In this document: piece after piece, positions 35,906-44,635 of the stretch
Layout: each line of letters opens with the position of its first letter
Position numbering within the stretch: position 1 is the first letter of the stretch
Origin: an uncultured Chitinophagaceae bacterium
GTDB lineage: Bacteria > Bacteroidota > Bacteroidia > Chitinophagales > Chitinophagaceae
Reading direction: 5' to 3'
DNA: 64,000 bases
Assembly (NCBI GenBank): GCA_937873715.1
Contig: CALMYJ010000012.1
Coordinates: 1 to 64,000, forward strand
Program-made: the position numbers and the translations under genes
The notes under the pieces: generated by a model
What the model was told of the DNA's origin: nothing
Databases searched by the model: none
The model's input: only the letters and a program-made list of their open reading frames with translations

Positions 35906-37082
35906 CCCTTCGGTAATAAAATGTAAAAATGTAAAAAATCAGGCGAATGGCATGATAAGAAAGCCCGCGCAACAGTTGTTTAAAAATATTTTTTGTTTGC
36001 ACATGGTAGTCCGCTGTAATCTGCACACAGTCCTCCTCAATAATTTTTTCGAGGCCCTGCCTTACCATTTGTACAAACTCAGGCTTATGCACATCCAGAT
36101 TAAGTTCCACACTGGCATAGGCGCTAATATTATTGATGTTATACGATCCCAGGGTCATCCATTTGTCATCACAAACAGCCAGCTTACCATGTAAAATATT
36201 TTTTTGATACTCATACAACTCTATGCCATTGCGCAACAGCCAGTCGTACAACCAGCGTTCGGCATGCTTGGCCAGCATCACATCCGATTGGCCTGCTGCT
36301 ATAATCCTGATTTTTACGCCACGCTTAACGGCCTGCATAATCTGGCGCCGGATAGCATTACCCGGTAAAAAATAGCTGCATAAAATTGTTACATGCTGTT
36401 GCGATGTTTTCAGCATTTCAAAATAGGTATTCGAAATTTCATTCTTGCGCCAAATCCAGTCGTTGCGCCGTACCCGTATCGTTGTTTTTTGTTCTGAGGT
36501 TACAGGTGGCAGAATTGCAGGTCTTGTGGCACAGGCACTGGCTGGCAATTTTTTTCGATAACCACGCCACACCTGCATGCACAACAGGCACAGCTCGTGT
36601 GCAGCCTGCCCTTCGGTGTAAAGGGCAAAATCGAGCCAGGCGGGCTGGCCGGGCATATCGTTGTACCGGTTTGAGATATTTACACCACCCACCAGTGCAC
36701 AACGACCATCTGCCACTACTACTTTATGATGCAGCCGTCGGCCAAAATAAAAATTACTGCTGCGATACAACGGTTCAAAATAGCGAAAATGCACCCCGGC
36801 AAAACGCAGCATACTGATAAAAGAATCTTTTATTCCCTGCGATGCATAGCCATCTGCAAGCAGGTACACCTGAACTTTGCGCTGAGCTGCCTGCATCAAC
36901 GCTTCAGCTACCATCATGCCCGTTTCGTCATCATCGTATATATAAGTTTGAAGGTGAATGGTAACTGTTGCAGACTCAATAAGCTGCAGCAGCTTATCAA
37001 AATAGGGCTGCCCCCCGGGCACTAATTGTACCGTGTTGCCAGTAGTAAAACCCCTTGTTGATTTAACGCTGTGGACTGGCAT
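35892..37082 (-). CDS. Phospholipase D-family protein (cardiolipin-synthase-like)
   Basis: 396 residues with two HKD motifs, LHHKVVVADG (His118, Lys120, Asp125) and ILHGKLAVCDD (about 305), so both halves of the active site are present. It lacks the N-terminal membrane helices of classic cardiolipin synthases, as do many YbhO-like enzymes. Likely role: transphosphatidylation in cardiolipin or related lipid synthesis at the membrane; another phosphodiesterase role is possible. ATG start. Convergent with the YdjM-like gene, overlapping at the stops. Confidence 0.9.
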   Translation of the reverse strand: MPVHSVKSTRGFTTGNTVQLVPGGQPYFDKLLQLIESATVTIHLQTYIYDDDETGMMVAEALMQAAQRKVQVYLLADGYASQGIKDSFISMLRFAGVHFRYFEPLYRSSNFYFGRRLHHKVVVADGRCALVGGVNISNRYNDMPGQPAWLDFALYTEGQAAHELCLLCMQVWRGYRKKLPASACATRPAILPPVTSEQKTTIRVRRNDWIWRKNEISNTYFEMLKTSQQHVTILCSYFLPGNAIRRQIMQAVKRGVKIRIIAAGQSDVMLAKHAERWLYDWLLRNGIELYEYQKNILHGKLAVCDDKWMTLGSYNINNISAYASVELNLDVHKPEFVQMVRQGLEKIIEEDCVQITADYHVQTKNIFKQLLRGLSYHAIRLIFYIFTFYYRRVNYP

Positions 37083-37219
37083 AAGTATTGATACATATCA
37101 GTTTGGAATATAACTGTACTCATTGCAAATGACGGAAAAAGTTTTTTGATTTGCTGCGTTAAAAACAGTTTTAGCCGCTACAGCAACATTCATTTTTTTA
37201 CCGTAAAAAATTTTACGCT

Positions 37220-37402
37220 ATGACAGCAGGAAAAAACCAACCAAAAATCATTCCCCTGCCGGAACAGAATCCCGGGTTTAACCCCGAAGCAGCCCCGGCA
37301 CCCGTGCTAAAGCCCGAAGAAGAACTGGACTATATACCCGATGAAGAGGAGTTGTACGACGACAGTCCGAACGAACCGCCAGTACCCGGCGAAGGGCCTT
37401 AA
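37220..37402 (+). CDS. Small acidic proline-rich protein
   Basis: 60 residues; N-terminal basic/polar stretch (MTAGKNQPKIIPLPEQNPG) then an acidic proline-rich C-terminal half (EEELDYIPDEEELYDD). No hydrophobic segment and probably unstructured. ATG start, good isolation from neighbours (divergent from the PLD gene, 97 bases before comM). Function unknown. Confidence 0.55.
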   Translation: MTAGKNQPKIIPLPEQNPGFNPEAAPAPVLKPEEELDYIPDEEELYDDSPNEPPVPGEGP

Positions 37403-37422
37403 GCAAAATAAATTCCCCGTTG

Positions 37423-37430
37423 TATATTTG
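37423..37430 (+). promoter_or_regulatory. Bacteroidota -7 box (TATATTTG) upstream of comM
   Basis: Matches TAnnTTTG of the Bacteroidota primary sigma factor. Transcription should begin about 37435, leaving a roughly 65-base leader for the YifB/ComM gene. Confidence 0.5.
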
Positions 37431-37499
37431 AACTAACCGGTAGTACTATCAACCCTTTATTAAAGCCGCTGTGTTTCCGGGGCACAGTATCATATCAAC

Positions 37500-39047
37500 A
37501 TGCTTGTAAAAACTTTTGGCAGTGCCGTATATGGTGTTGAAGCCACAACTATTACAGTAGAAGTGAACCTGAACAACCAGGGTAAGCCCGAGCCTGTAAT
37601 AGTAGGCCTGCCCGATAGCGCCGTAAAAGAAAGCATACAGCGTGTGGAAAGTGCCATAAAAGCCAATGGCTTTTTTATGCCCCGTACCCGTCTTATAGTA
37701 AACCTTGCGCCTGCGGATATACGAAAAAGCGGCAGCGCCTTTGATTTGCCCATCGCCATTGGTGTGCTGGGCGCCAGCGAGCAATTGGATTTTCCTGAAA
37801 AATTAGCCGACTACGTGATGATGGGTGAGTTAAGTCTTGATGGCTCACTGCGGCCCATAAAAGGCGCCCTGCCTATTGCCATACAAGCACGCAAAGAGGC
37901 ATTTAAAGGCTTAATTGTACCAAAGCAAAACGCCAGAGAAGCCGCAATGGTAAATAACCTTAACGTGTATGGGATTACACACCTGGAAGATGTAATTAAT
38001 TTTTTAAAAGACGAGAGCATCCTGCAACCCATTACGGTAAATACCCGTGAAGAATTTGCCCATGCACAAAATGATTTTGAGGTAGATTTTTGTGATGTAA
38101 AAGGCCAGGAAAATATTAAAAGGGCCTTAGAAATTGCTGCGGCTGGCGGCCATAATGCAATACTGATTGGCCCACCGGGCGCCGGCAAAACGATGCTCGC
38201 CAAACGCCTGCCCACCATTCTGCCGCCACTCACACTGGCCGAAGCACTGGAAACAACCAAAATACACAGCGTGGCAGGCAAGCTGCCCGAAAATGCCACA
38301 TTAATTTCAAAAAGACCTTTTCGATCACCGCACCACACCATTTCGGATGTGGCGCTGGTAGGCGGTGGCGGCAATCCGCAGCCGGGTGAAATATCGCTGG
38401 CACACAACGGGGTATTGTTTTTGGACGAACTGCCGGAGTTTAAAAGAACAGTGCTTGAAGTAATGCGGCAGCCGATGGAAGAAAGGCGTGTAACTATATC
38501 AAGGGCTAAAGTGGCGCTGGATTTCCCGGCCTCCTTTATGCTGGTGGCCAGTATGAACCCCTGCCCCTGTGGCTTTTTCAATCATCCTGAAAGAGATTGT
38601 ACCTGCCCGCCGGGTGCCGTACAAAAATACCTGAACAAAATTTCGGGCCCGCTGCTGGACAGGATTGACCTGCATGTGGAAGTAACCCCGGTTGCCTTCA
38701 GCGAACTCTCCAGTACCCGGCAGTTTGAAAAAAGCGAACAGGTAAGGCAAAGGGTGATACAGGCAAGAGAACTGCAGGCTGAACGCTATAAAAACAATAC
38801 CGGCATTTACTGCAATGCCCAAATGAGCAGCAGCCAACTGAAAGAAATTTGTGTTATCAATACTGCTTCGCAAAACCTGCTGAAAGTAGCCATGGAAAAA
38901 CTGAATCTTTCAGCCAGGGCATACGACAGAATTCTAAAAGTAAGTCGTACCATTGCCGACCTTGCTGCAAGCCCTGGTATAAAAGCCGAGCACCTTGCTG
39001 AAGCCATTCAATACCGCAGCCTCGACAGGGAGGGCTGGAGCGGATAA
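37500..39047 (+). CDS. comM: YifB/ComM-family Mg-chelatase-like AAA+ ATPase
   Basis: 515 residues. An N-terminal Lon-like ChlI domain (LPDSAVKESIQRVESAIKAN), an Mg-chelatase AAA core with Walker A GPPGAGKT, Walker B LFLDELPEF and sensor-like MNPCPCG, and the C-terminal ChlI_C domain (LNLSARAYDRILKVSRTIAD). In naturally competent bacteria ComM is a hexameric branch-migration helicase that aids transformation. The gene is complete and isolated. Confidence 0.93.
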   Translation: MLVKTFGSAVYGVEATTITVEVNLNNQGKPEPVIVGLPDSAVKESIQRVESAIKANGFFMPRTRLIVNLAPADIRKSGSAFDLPIAIGVLGASEQLDFPEKLADYVMMGELSLDGSLRPIKGALPIAIQARKEAFKGLIVPKQNAREAAMVNNLNVYGITHLEDVINFLKDESILQPITVNTREEFAHAQNDFEVDFCDVKGQENIKRALEIAAAGGHNAILIGPPGAGKTMLAKRLPTILPPLTLAEALETTKIHSVAGKLPENATLISKRPFRSPHHTISDVALVGGGGNPQPGEISLAHNGVLFLDELPEFKRTVLEVMRQPMEERRVTISRAKVALDFPASFMLVASMNPCPCGFFNHPERDCTCPPGAVQKYLNKISGPLLDRIDLHVEVTPVAFSELSSTRQFEKSEQVRQRVIQARELQAERYKNNTGIYCNAQMSSSQLKEICVINTASQNLLKVAMEKLNLSARAYDRILKVSRTIADLAASPGIKAEHLAEAIQYRSLDREGWSG

Positions 39048-39071
39048 ATAAATAAAAATTATGCACAAAGC

Positions 39072-39830
39072 ATGAGGGCACCAACTGTAGCCATACTGTA
39101 TATCTGCACCGGCCGCTACACCGTTTTTTGGAAAAACTTTTATGATAGTGCCGCACAACTGCTGCTGCCGGGGATGGAGAAGCATTACTATGTGTTTACA
39201 GATGCCAAATCAATATACATGGGGCATTTGCCCAATGTACATCTCATTTACCAGGAGGCGCAACCCTGGCCATGGCCTACCTTGCTGCGTTTTAGATTTT
39301 TTAAAAGTATTGAAACGCAACTGCAGCAGCACGACTATATCTATTTTTTTAATGCCAATACAAGGATATACAAAACCATTACAGCAAATGATATACTGCC
39401 TGCGCCGGATGAAGAACTTGTGGTAACACAGCATCCCGGATTTTGGGATAAAACACCGGAGCTATTTACTTATGAACGAAACCCCGTTTCGGAAGCGTAT
39501 ATACCTGCAGGTGAGGGTGAAGTATATGTTGCCGGTGGCCTAAATGGTGGCCGGGCAGCCAGCTTCATTAATTTTGTAACAAAATGTTCAGCACAGGTAG
39601 ATAAAGATTTACAACAAAACATTATTGCCACCTGGCACGACGAATCGCACCTGAACAAATACATCCTTCACCGTAAAGTAAAACTGCTGCACCCCGGGTT
39701 TTTATATCCGCATGAAATGGACCTGCCTTTTGAAAAAATGATACACCTTGAATACAAAAAAGATTTTATCGGTGGGTATGGAAAATATTCCTTGTGGCAC
39801 AAATTGAAAAAAGCATGGCCCTTTAAATAA
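39072..39830 (+). CDS. Family 6 glycosyltransferase (bacterial, metal-independent type)
   Basis: 252 residues resembling the ABO/alpha-galactosyltransferase family GT6. The donor/metal site reads FFNANTR: the mammalian DxD is replaced by NxN (Asn94, Asn96), as in characterised bacterial GT6 enzymes that need no metal. The conserved acceptor and catalytic region WHDESHLNKYILH (Glu191) is intact. In the donor-specificity loop (VAGGLNGG) the residue aligned with human position 268 is Gly, as in the A enzyme, so GalNAc transfer is possible but weakly supported. First gene of a glycan cluster with two GT2 genes and a fucosyltransferase; 24 bases after comM. Confidence 0.88.
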   Translation: MRAPTVAILYICTGRYTVFWKNFYDSAAQLLLPGMEKHYYVFTDAKSIYMGHLPNVHLIYQEAQPWPWPTLLRFRFFKSIETQLQQHDYIYFFNANTRIYKTITANDILPAPDEELVVTQHPGFWDKTPELFTYERNPVSEAYIPAGEGEVYVAGGLNGGRAASFINFVTKCSAQVDKDLQQNIIATWHDESHLNKYILHRKVKLLHPGFLYPHEMDLPFEKMIHLEYKKDFIGGYGKYSLWHKLKKAWPFK

Positions 39831-39840
39831 ATCAACAGTA

Positions 39841-40632
39841 TTGAAAGCCTCTTTAATCATACCATTTTATAAAGACCTTGAAGCGCTTGAAATTATCCTG
39901 CTTGCACTCAACAGGCAATCGGCAAAAAACCAGTTTGAAGTAATCATTGCAGAAGATGATGATGCAGCCGCAACAAAAACATTTTTAAGCAGGACACGTA
40001 CAGCACTGCATTATCCTTTATTCCACAGCACCCAACCCGACGAAGGCTACCAGCGCTCCAAAGCCCTCAACAACGGCATACGGATGGCCAATAACGAACT
40101 CATCATTTTTACAGACGGCGACTGTATCCCACACCGGCATTTTATAAAAGCTTACCTGCACAGGGCAGCACCCCAATACCTGCTTTATGGCCGCCGGGTA
40201 AACCTTGGCCCGCAATACAGCCAAAAAGTTAGAACACAAAAAAAACTGGACCCACTACAATGGCATAAACTAATATGGAGCGACAGCAACCGCACTGCAG
40301 AGGGATTGTACCTGCCCTGGTATCCGCAGGCTTTAAAAAGCAAGCGCCAGCCATGGGGTTGCAATATGGGTATATTAAAAGAAAACCTGCTTGCCATCAA
40401 TGGCTTTGATGAAGACTACCGGGAATGGGGACCCGAAGACCTTGACCTTTACAGCCGGCTAATACAATCGGGCTGCAGCAGCTATTCGCTGAAATACGAA
40501 GCGATTATATACCACCTGTATCACACCAGCAAAGGCTTACCCGAAGTAGTGCAAAGAGGACAGGAATTATACCAGCGCAAAATGGAGGCTGGCATTATAT
40601 TTTGTATGAACGGGCTGATTAAACAACCATAA
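39841..40632 (+). CDS. Family 2 glycosyltransferase
   Basis: 263 residues starting at TTG ten bases after the GT6 stop. N-terminal GT-A fold (ASLIIPFYKDLEALEIILLAL, IIAEDDDAA) with the donor/metal site FTDGDC, and a C-terminal extension with WGPEDLDLYSRL characteristic of the GT2 plus galactosyltransferase-C arrangement. Donor unknown. Cytoplasmic or peripherally membrane-bound, probably adding one sugar to a surface glycan or lipid-linked precursor. Confidence 0.9.
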   Translation: MKASLIIPFYKDLEALEIILLALNRQSAKNQFEVIIAEDDDAAATKTFLSRTRTALHYPLFHSTQPDEGYQRSKALNNGIRMANNELIIFTDGDCIPHRHFIKAYLHRAAPQYLLYGRRVNLGPQYSQKVRTQKKLDPLQWHKLIWSDSNRTAEGLYLPWYPQALKSKRQPWGCNMGILKENLLAINGFDEDYREWGPEDLDLYSRLIQSGCSSYSLKYEAIIYHLYHTSKGLPEVVQRGQELYQRKMEAGIIFCMNGLIKQP

Positions 40633-40641
40633 AAAAGAAAC

Positions 40642-41469
40642 ATGATTGCAGTACACTTACGTGGCGGACTTGGCAACCAGATGTTTCAGTATGCCCTGTA
40701 CCTTGCTTTTAAAGCGGCGGGCAAAAAAGCAGGCATCGATATATCGCATTATAAAAACAGTACAAACACTTCGTACGAACTACAAAGAATTTTTGGTGTG
40801 CAGGCACCCATTGTTGGCCCGGCTAAAAAAATTTTCCTGAAAGCAGGCTGGCAGGCACTACGCCCCTTTTACAAGTTACCCTTTGCTGAAACCGACGATA
40901 TGTTTGGCCGGTACAACAACAAAATCCTGCGCCTGAACTTTGCCTACCTGAAAGGCTACTGGCAATGCGAACAATATTTTTTGCAGATAGCCGGTGCTGT
41001 GAGGCAGTGTTACAACTTCCCGGAATTTCAGGACGAAGCCAATATCAACATCCTCAACAGCATCAGCAACTGTAATGCCGTAAGCCTGCATGTGCGCCGC
41101 GGCGATTACCTTAAAGATGGCAGAAACGATGCCCTTGATGCAGCATATTACAACAGGGCGGTTGAATATTTTGAAACAAAACTGCACAAGCCGGTATTTT
41201 ATATTTTTTCGGATGATGCAGCTTGGGCCGCCACCAATATAAAAGCAACGCATGCCCATTATATTAACTGGAATACCGGTGCAGCAAGTTACCAGGATAT
41301 GCAACTGATGAGCCGCTGCAAACACCATATTATTGCCAACAGTTCATTTAGCTGGTGGGGTGCATGGCTCAATACCAATCCCGAAAAAATAGTGGTGGCA
41401 CCAGCACAATGGCTGCACTGGATGGACAGCACCAGGGATATAATACCGGCAGCGTGGGTTACGTTGTAG
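40642..41469 (+). CDS. Alpha-1,2-fucosyltransferase-like (GT11)
   Basis: 275 residues. The GT11 signatures are all present: RGGLGNQMFQYALY at the N-terminus, the GDP-binding motif HVRRGDY in the middle and ANSSFSWWGAWLN near the end. It should transfer L-fucose from GDP-fucose in alpha-1,2 linkage to galactose. It begins ten bases after a GT2 gene and is likely co-transcribed with GT6 and GT2. The 3' end overlaps the convergent GT2 by 11 bases. With the GT6 gene it forms the enzyme pair for an H- then A/B-type epitope. Confidence 0.92.
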   Translation: MIAVHLRGGLGNQMFQYALYLAFKAAGKKAGIDISHYKNSTNTSYELQRIFGVQAPIVGPAKKIFLKAGWQALRPFYKLPFAETDDMFGRYNNKILRLNFAYLKGYWQCEQYFLQIAGAVRQCYNFPEFQDEANINILNSISNCNAVSLHVRRGDYLKDGRNDALDAAYYNRAVEYFETKLHKPVFYIFSDDAAWAATNIKATHAHYINWNTGAASYQDMQLMSRCKHHIIANSSFSWWGAWLNTNPEKIVVAPAQWLHWMDSTRDIIPAAWVTL

Positions 41470-42274
41470 CGGCAACCGGCAGGTACTGGCTGATACCTTT
41501 GGTACACCAAACCGATTTGTCAGCAATAGATTTTTCGAGCAGGGCATCATTGGTACTAAGGCTTTGGCGGGATAGTACCGGGTGCCATAGATGATACGTG
41601 ATAGCCGCAAATTTTATATTCCTTCTTTTTACCCCGCTATTTAGCAGGCGCACATATAAATCAGAATCTTCCCTGCCCCAGCCTGTAAACGATTCATCAA
41701 AACCATTTACCCGGATAAAATGCTGACGGAATACACCCATCAATCCGCCCCTTGCACCCTCATGGGTGGTGCTTCCTTTTACAACATGCTGCAGCCAGGG
41801 TAAGCGTATGCCGGATAAATGATTTTTCTCTGCCTTAAAAAAATTATAACGAACCGGGGTGAAGCGGTTTTGCAATAACTGCCTGGTATATTTTTCGTTT
41901 AAAAAAACACGACTGGCCACCAAAATCTCATCAGGCCGTATACTTTGCTGATAGTCGTATATAAAAAAGGGATGCAACACCAAATCACCATCCAAAAAAA
42001 TGATATAGCTGCCTGTAGCTTTTGCGGCTGCTTTGTTTTTGATGGCAGATAAGCGATACCCGTCGTCTTCGTGCCAAACATGAACAAGCGGTACCGGAAA
42101 GCTTTGCTGGTAACGCTCTACCAGCACCAGGGTATCGGATGCAGAGCCATCATCGGCAATAATCACCTCCTGAGGCAACAGCTCTTGTGCCATCACACTT
42201 TGAAGTACCAGCTCCAGGTAAGTGGGACTGTTGTAAGTGGATATGATTAGAGAAACAGAAATACTATGCTGCAT
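41459..42274 (-). CDS. Family 2 glycosyltransferase (GT2 with Glyco_tranf_2C-type C-terminus)
   Basis: 271 residues from the ATG at 42274 (MQHSISVSLIISTYNSPTYL); a longer in-frame start lies 45 bases upstream. GT-A core with IIADDGSASD and the DxD-like LDGDLV, then RLPWLQHVVKG and GWGREDSDLYVRLL. Related to the plus-strand GT2 at 39841 by the shared (W)GxEDxDLY motif. It is divergent from the ABC exporter and convergent with the fucosyltransferase. Confidence 0.9.
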   Translation of the reverse strand: MQHSISVSLIISTYNSPTYLELVLQSVMAQELLPQEVIIADDGSASDTLVLVERYQQSFPVPLVHVWHEDDGYRLSAIKNKAAAKATGSYIIFLDGDLVLHPFFIYDYQQSIRPDEILVASRVFLNEKYTRQLLQNRFTPVRYNFFKAEKNHLSGIRLPWLQHVVKGSTTHEGARGGLMGVFRQHFIRVNGFDESFTGWGREDSDLYVRLLNSGVKRRNIKFAAITYHLWHPVLSRQSLSTNDALLEKSIADKSVWCTKGISQYLPVAATT

Positions 42275-42335
42275 GGTTGTATTTAATGCAAAAAAATAGG
42301 TGCGCCATAAACGGCACACAAATATACAACACCTA

Positions 42336-42361
42336 TATACATCGAAACATTTCGATGTATA
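42336..42361. promoter_or_regulatory. 26-bp palindromic operator upstream of the ABC exporter
   Basis: Perfect 12-bp arms, tatacatcgaaa and tttcgatgtata, around a CA spacer. It ends eight bases before the -7 box and covers the expected -33 region, so a bound repressor would block transcription. It also lies 60 bases upstream of the divergent GT2 start. The binding protein is not encoded nearby and is unidentified. Confidence 0.8.
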
Positions 42362-42369
42362 GTTTGCAT

Positions 42370-42377
42370 TACCTTTG
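42370..42377 (+). promoter_or_regulatory. Bacteroidota -7 box (TACCTTTG) of the ABC exporter
   Basis: Exact TAnnTTTG, four bases before the start codon. Transcription would begin at or next to the ATG, predicting a leaderless or nearly leaderless mRNA. Confidence 0.65.
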
Positions 42378-42381
42378 CGCT

Positions 42382-44175
42382 ATGAAACTATTACTACAAT
42401 ACCTTAAACCATACAAATGGCTGGTGGTGCTTACGCTGTTCCTGGCGGCTATCAACATCATTTTTTCACTATTCGATCCCATACTGTTTGGCCGCATTAT
42501 ACAGCTTGCCGAAAATGAAGATAAAGTGCAAAGCATCAGCGGCCTTCACATCAACGGCTTTTGGGGTAAAGTGATTGAAATACTATTGCTATCAATGGGT
42601 ACGGCGATGATAAGCCGTATTGCAAAAAATTTCCAGGATTATTTTGCCAATGTAATTATTCAAAAATTTGGTGCCCGGATTTTTACCGATGGCTTAAAAC
42701 ATGCCATCAAACTTCCTTACCAGGACTTTGAAACGCAGCGCAGCGGCGAAACCCTGAGCATTCTTACAAAAGTGCGTACCGATACCGAAAAGTTTATCAA
42801 CTACTTTTTAAACGCACTTTTTTCCATCGTAGTAGGTGTAGGTTTTGTATTTGTATATGCAGCAATTTATATCCACTGGACGGTGCCTTTAGCCTATATT
42901 TTTGGCATAGTACTCATTACCGTTACCACCAATATATTTAGTAAAAAAGTAAAAACCATTCAAAAGGATATTGTATCCAAAACCACATCGCTTGCCGGTG
43001 CCACCACCGAAAGCCTGCGGAATATTGAACTGGTAAAAAGCCTTGGCCTGGCGGAGCAGGAAGTAAAGCGGTTAAACAATAACACGTACAAAATATTAGG
43101 CCTGGAACTCACTAAGGTAAAACGCATACGCAGCATCAGTTTTTTGCAGGGCACCATTGTAAACACCCTTAGGCAGGTAATACTATTTTTACTAATGTGG
43201 CTTGTATTTGGCAATAAGATGCAACCACACGAACTGGTAACGATGCAGATTTTTTCCTTTTTTATTTTTGGCCCCCTGCAGGAAATTGGGAACATCTTAC
43301 TCAGCTATCGTGAGGCCGAAGCTTCGCTGAATAATTATCACAACCTGATGCAAAAAGCCCCTGAAGCCACACCGGCCAAGCCACTTACTTTAGGCAGTAT
43401 CGAAACACTGTCGTTCAGGCAGGTGGGTTTCAGGCACGAAACAGCCGCACAAAAAGCCATTGATGCCATCAGCTTTGAGGTAAAACTTGGTGAAACGATT
43501 GCTTTTGTGGGCCCCAGTGGTAGCGGTAAATCTACCTTAATGAAACTACTGGTAGGGTTGTACCGTCCGCAGGAAGGCAAGGTGCTGTACAACGGCATCG
43601 ATGAAAACTCCATCAACTTTGAAGAGTTGCGTAAACAAATTGGCTTTGTAACACAGGATACCCAGCTTTTCAGCGGCAGCATTCGTGAAAATTTAATGTT
43701 TGTAAATCCTGATGCTACCGAAGAGGATTTAATTGATGTACTCAAAAAAGCTTCCTGTATCAACCTGCTGGCAAAAGCCGAAAACGGGCTGGATACCGTA
43801 ATTGGCGAAGGTGGGTTTAAATTATCCGGCGGCGAAAAACAACGCCTTTCTATTGCAAGGGCATTGTTACGCAGGCCCAAACTATTGATATTTGATGAAG
43901 CCACTTCGGCACTGGATTCCATAACAGAAGAAGAAATTACTACTACCATTAAAGACATCTCTTCGCAAAGCGAACAAATCACCATACTAATTGCTCACCG
44001 CTTAAGCACCATAATGCATGCAGACAGGATATATGTGCTGGAGCAGGGCGAAGTGGTAGAAACAGGCAGCCACCAAAGCCTGCTGGAAGAAAAAGGTTTG
44101 TATTATGCAATGTGGCGCCAGCAGATTGGAGAAAGAAAAAGGCTACAACTTACCGAATCAACCACTACTTCATAA
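42382..44175 (+). CDS. ABC exporter, fused membrane and ATPase domains
   Basis: 597 residues from the ATG at 42382, which the promoter position supports over the upstream in-frame ATG at 42277. Six-helix transmembrane domain (about 1-315) of the type IV exporter class, then an ATPase with Walker A GPSGSGKST, signature LSGGEKQRLSIARAL and Walker B LLIFDEATSALD. A half-transporter that should dimerise; substrate (lipid, peptide, glycan or drug) unknown. Placed at the end of the glycan cluster but regulated from its own palindromic promoter. Confidence 0.93.
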   Translation: MKLLLQYLKPYKWLVVLTLFLAAINIIFSLFDPILFGRIIQLAENEDKVQSISGLHINGFWGKVIEILLLSMGTAMISRIAKNFQDYFANVIIQKFGARIFTDGLKHAIKLPYQDFETQRSGETLSILTKVRTDTEKFINYFLNALFSIVVGVGFVFVYAAIYIHWTVPLAYIFGIVLITVTTNIFSKKVKTIQKDIVSKTTSLAGATTESLRNIELVKSLGLAEQEVKRLNNNTYKILGLELTKVKRIRSISFLQGTIVNTLRQVILFLLMWLVFGNKMQPHELVTMQIFSFFIFGPLQEIGNILLSYREAEASLNNYHNLMQKAPEATPAKPLTLGSIETLSFRQVGFRHETAAQKAIDAISFEVKLGETIAFVGPSGSGKSTLMKLLVGLYRPQEGKVLYNGIDENSINFEELRKQIGFVTQDTQLFSGSIRENLMFVNPDATEEDLIDVLKKASCINLLAKAENGLDTVIGEGGFKLSGGEKQRLSIARALLRRPKLLIFDEATSALDSITEEEITTTIKDISSQSEQITILIAHRLSTIMHADRIYVLEQGEVVETGSHQSLLEEKGLYYAMWRQQIGERKRLQLTESTTTS

Positions 44176-44193
44176 TACCTTAACCCTCCAGCC

Positions 44194-44556
44194 ATGAATA
44201 AAGAAAATACAACTGTAGATACCTACCTATCAACATTCCCCGCAGCAGTGCAGGAAAGACTTAATGCCCTGCGCCACTGTATTCTTTTAAATGCCCCTGG
44301 GGCGGATGAAAGCATGGCCTATGGCATGCCGGCTTATAAGCTACACAAAAAACCACTGGTATATTTTGGAGCTTTTACGCACCATATCGGCTTATATGCC
44401 ACGCCAACCGGGCATACAAAATTCAAGAAGGCGCTGTCTGTTTATAAGCAGGGCAAGGGCTCGGTACAATTTCCGCACAGCAAACCATTACCTATGGATT
44501 TGATTGAAGACATCATCCGCTTCCGGGTAAAAGAAAATATGCAACAAAAGCCCTGA
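44194..44556 (+). CDS. DUF1801-family protein
   Basis: 120 residues. YhdG/YdhG-like DUF1801 signature: FPAAVQERLNALRHCI, ESMAYGMPAYKLHKKPLVYFGAF and the C-terminal PLPMDLIEDIIRFRVKEN. Members bind iron in some reports and are widespread single-domain proteins. ATG start 18 bases after the ABC exporter stop, so possibly in the same transcript. Role not established. Confidence 0.88.
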   Translation: MNKENTTVDTYLSTFPAAVQERLNALRHCILLNAPGADESMAYGMPAYKLHKKPLVYFGAFTHHIGLYATPTGHTKFKKALSVYKQGKGSVQFPHSKPLPMDLIEDIIRFRVKENMQQKP

Positions 44557-44622
44557 AGCATTTGACAAAGAAGTTGAAAGACTATTGTAACATTTATTAC
44601 AATCTGCCGTGTTGCATACGCT

Positions 44623-44630
44623 TAACTTTG
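44623..44630 (+). promoter_or_regulatory. Bacteroidota -7 box (TAACTTTG) of the DUF983 gene
   Basis: TAnnTTTG five bases before the ATG at 44636. Confidence 0.55.
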
Positions 44631-44635
44631 CAGTG

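Noticed and set aside
37811-38581. 256-codon minus-strand frame within comM
   Set aside because: Opposite strand of the conserved AAA core; serine/leucine-rich shadow translation without recognisable motif.
43338-43985. 215-codon minus-strand frame in the ABC exporter
   Set aside because: Shadow of the ATPase domain.
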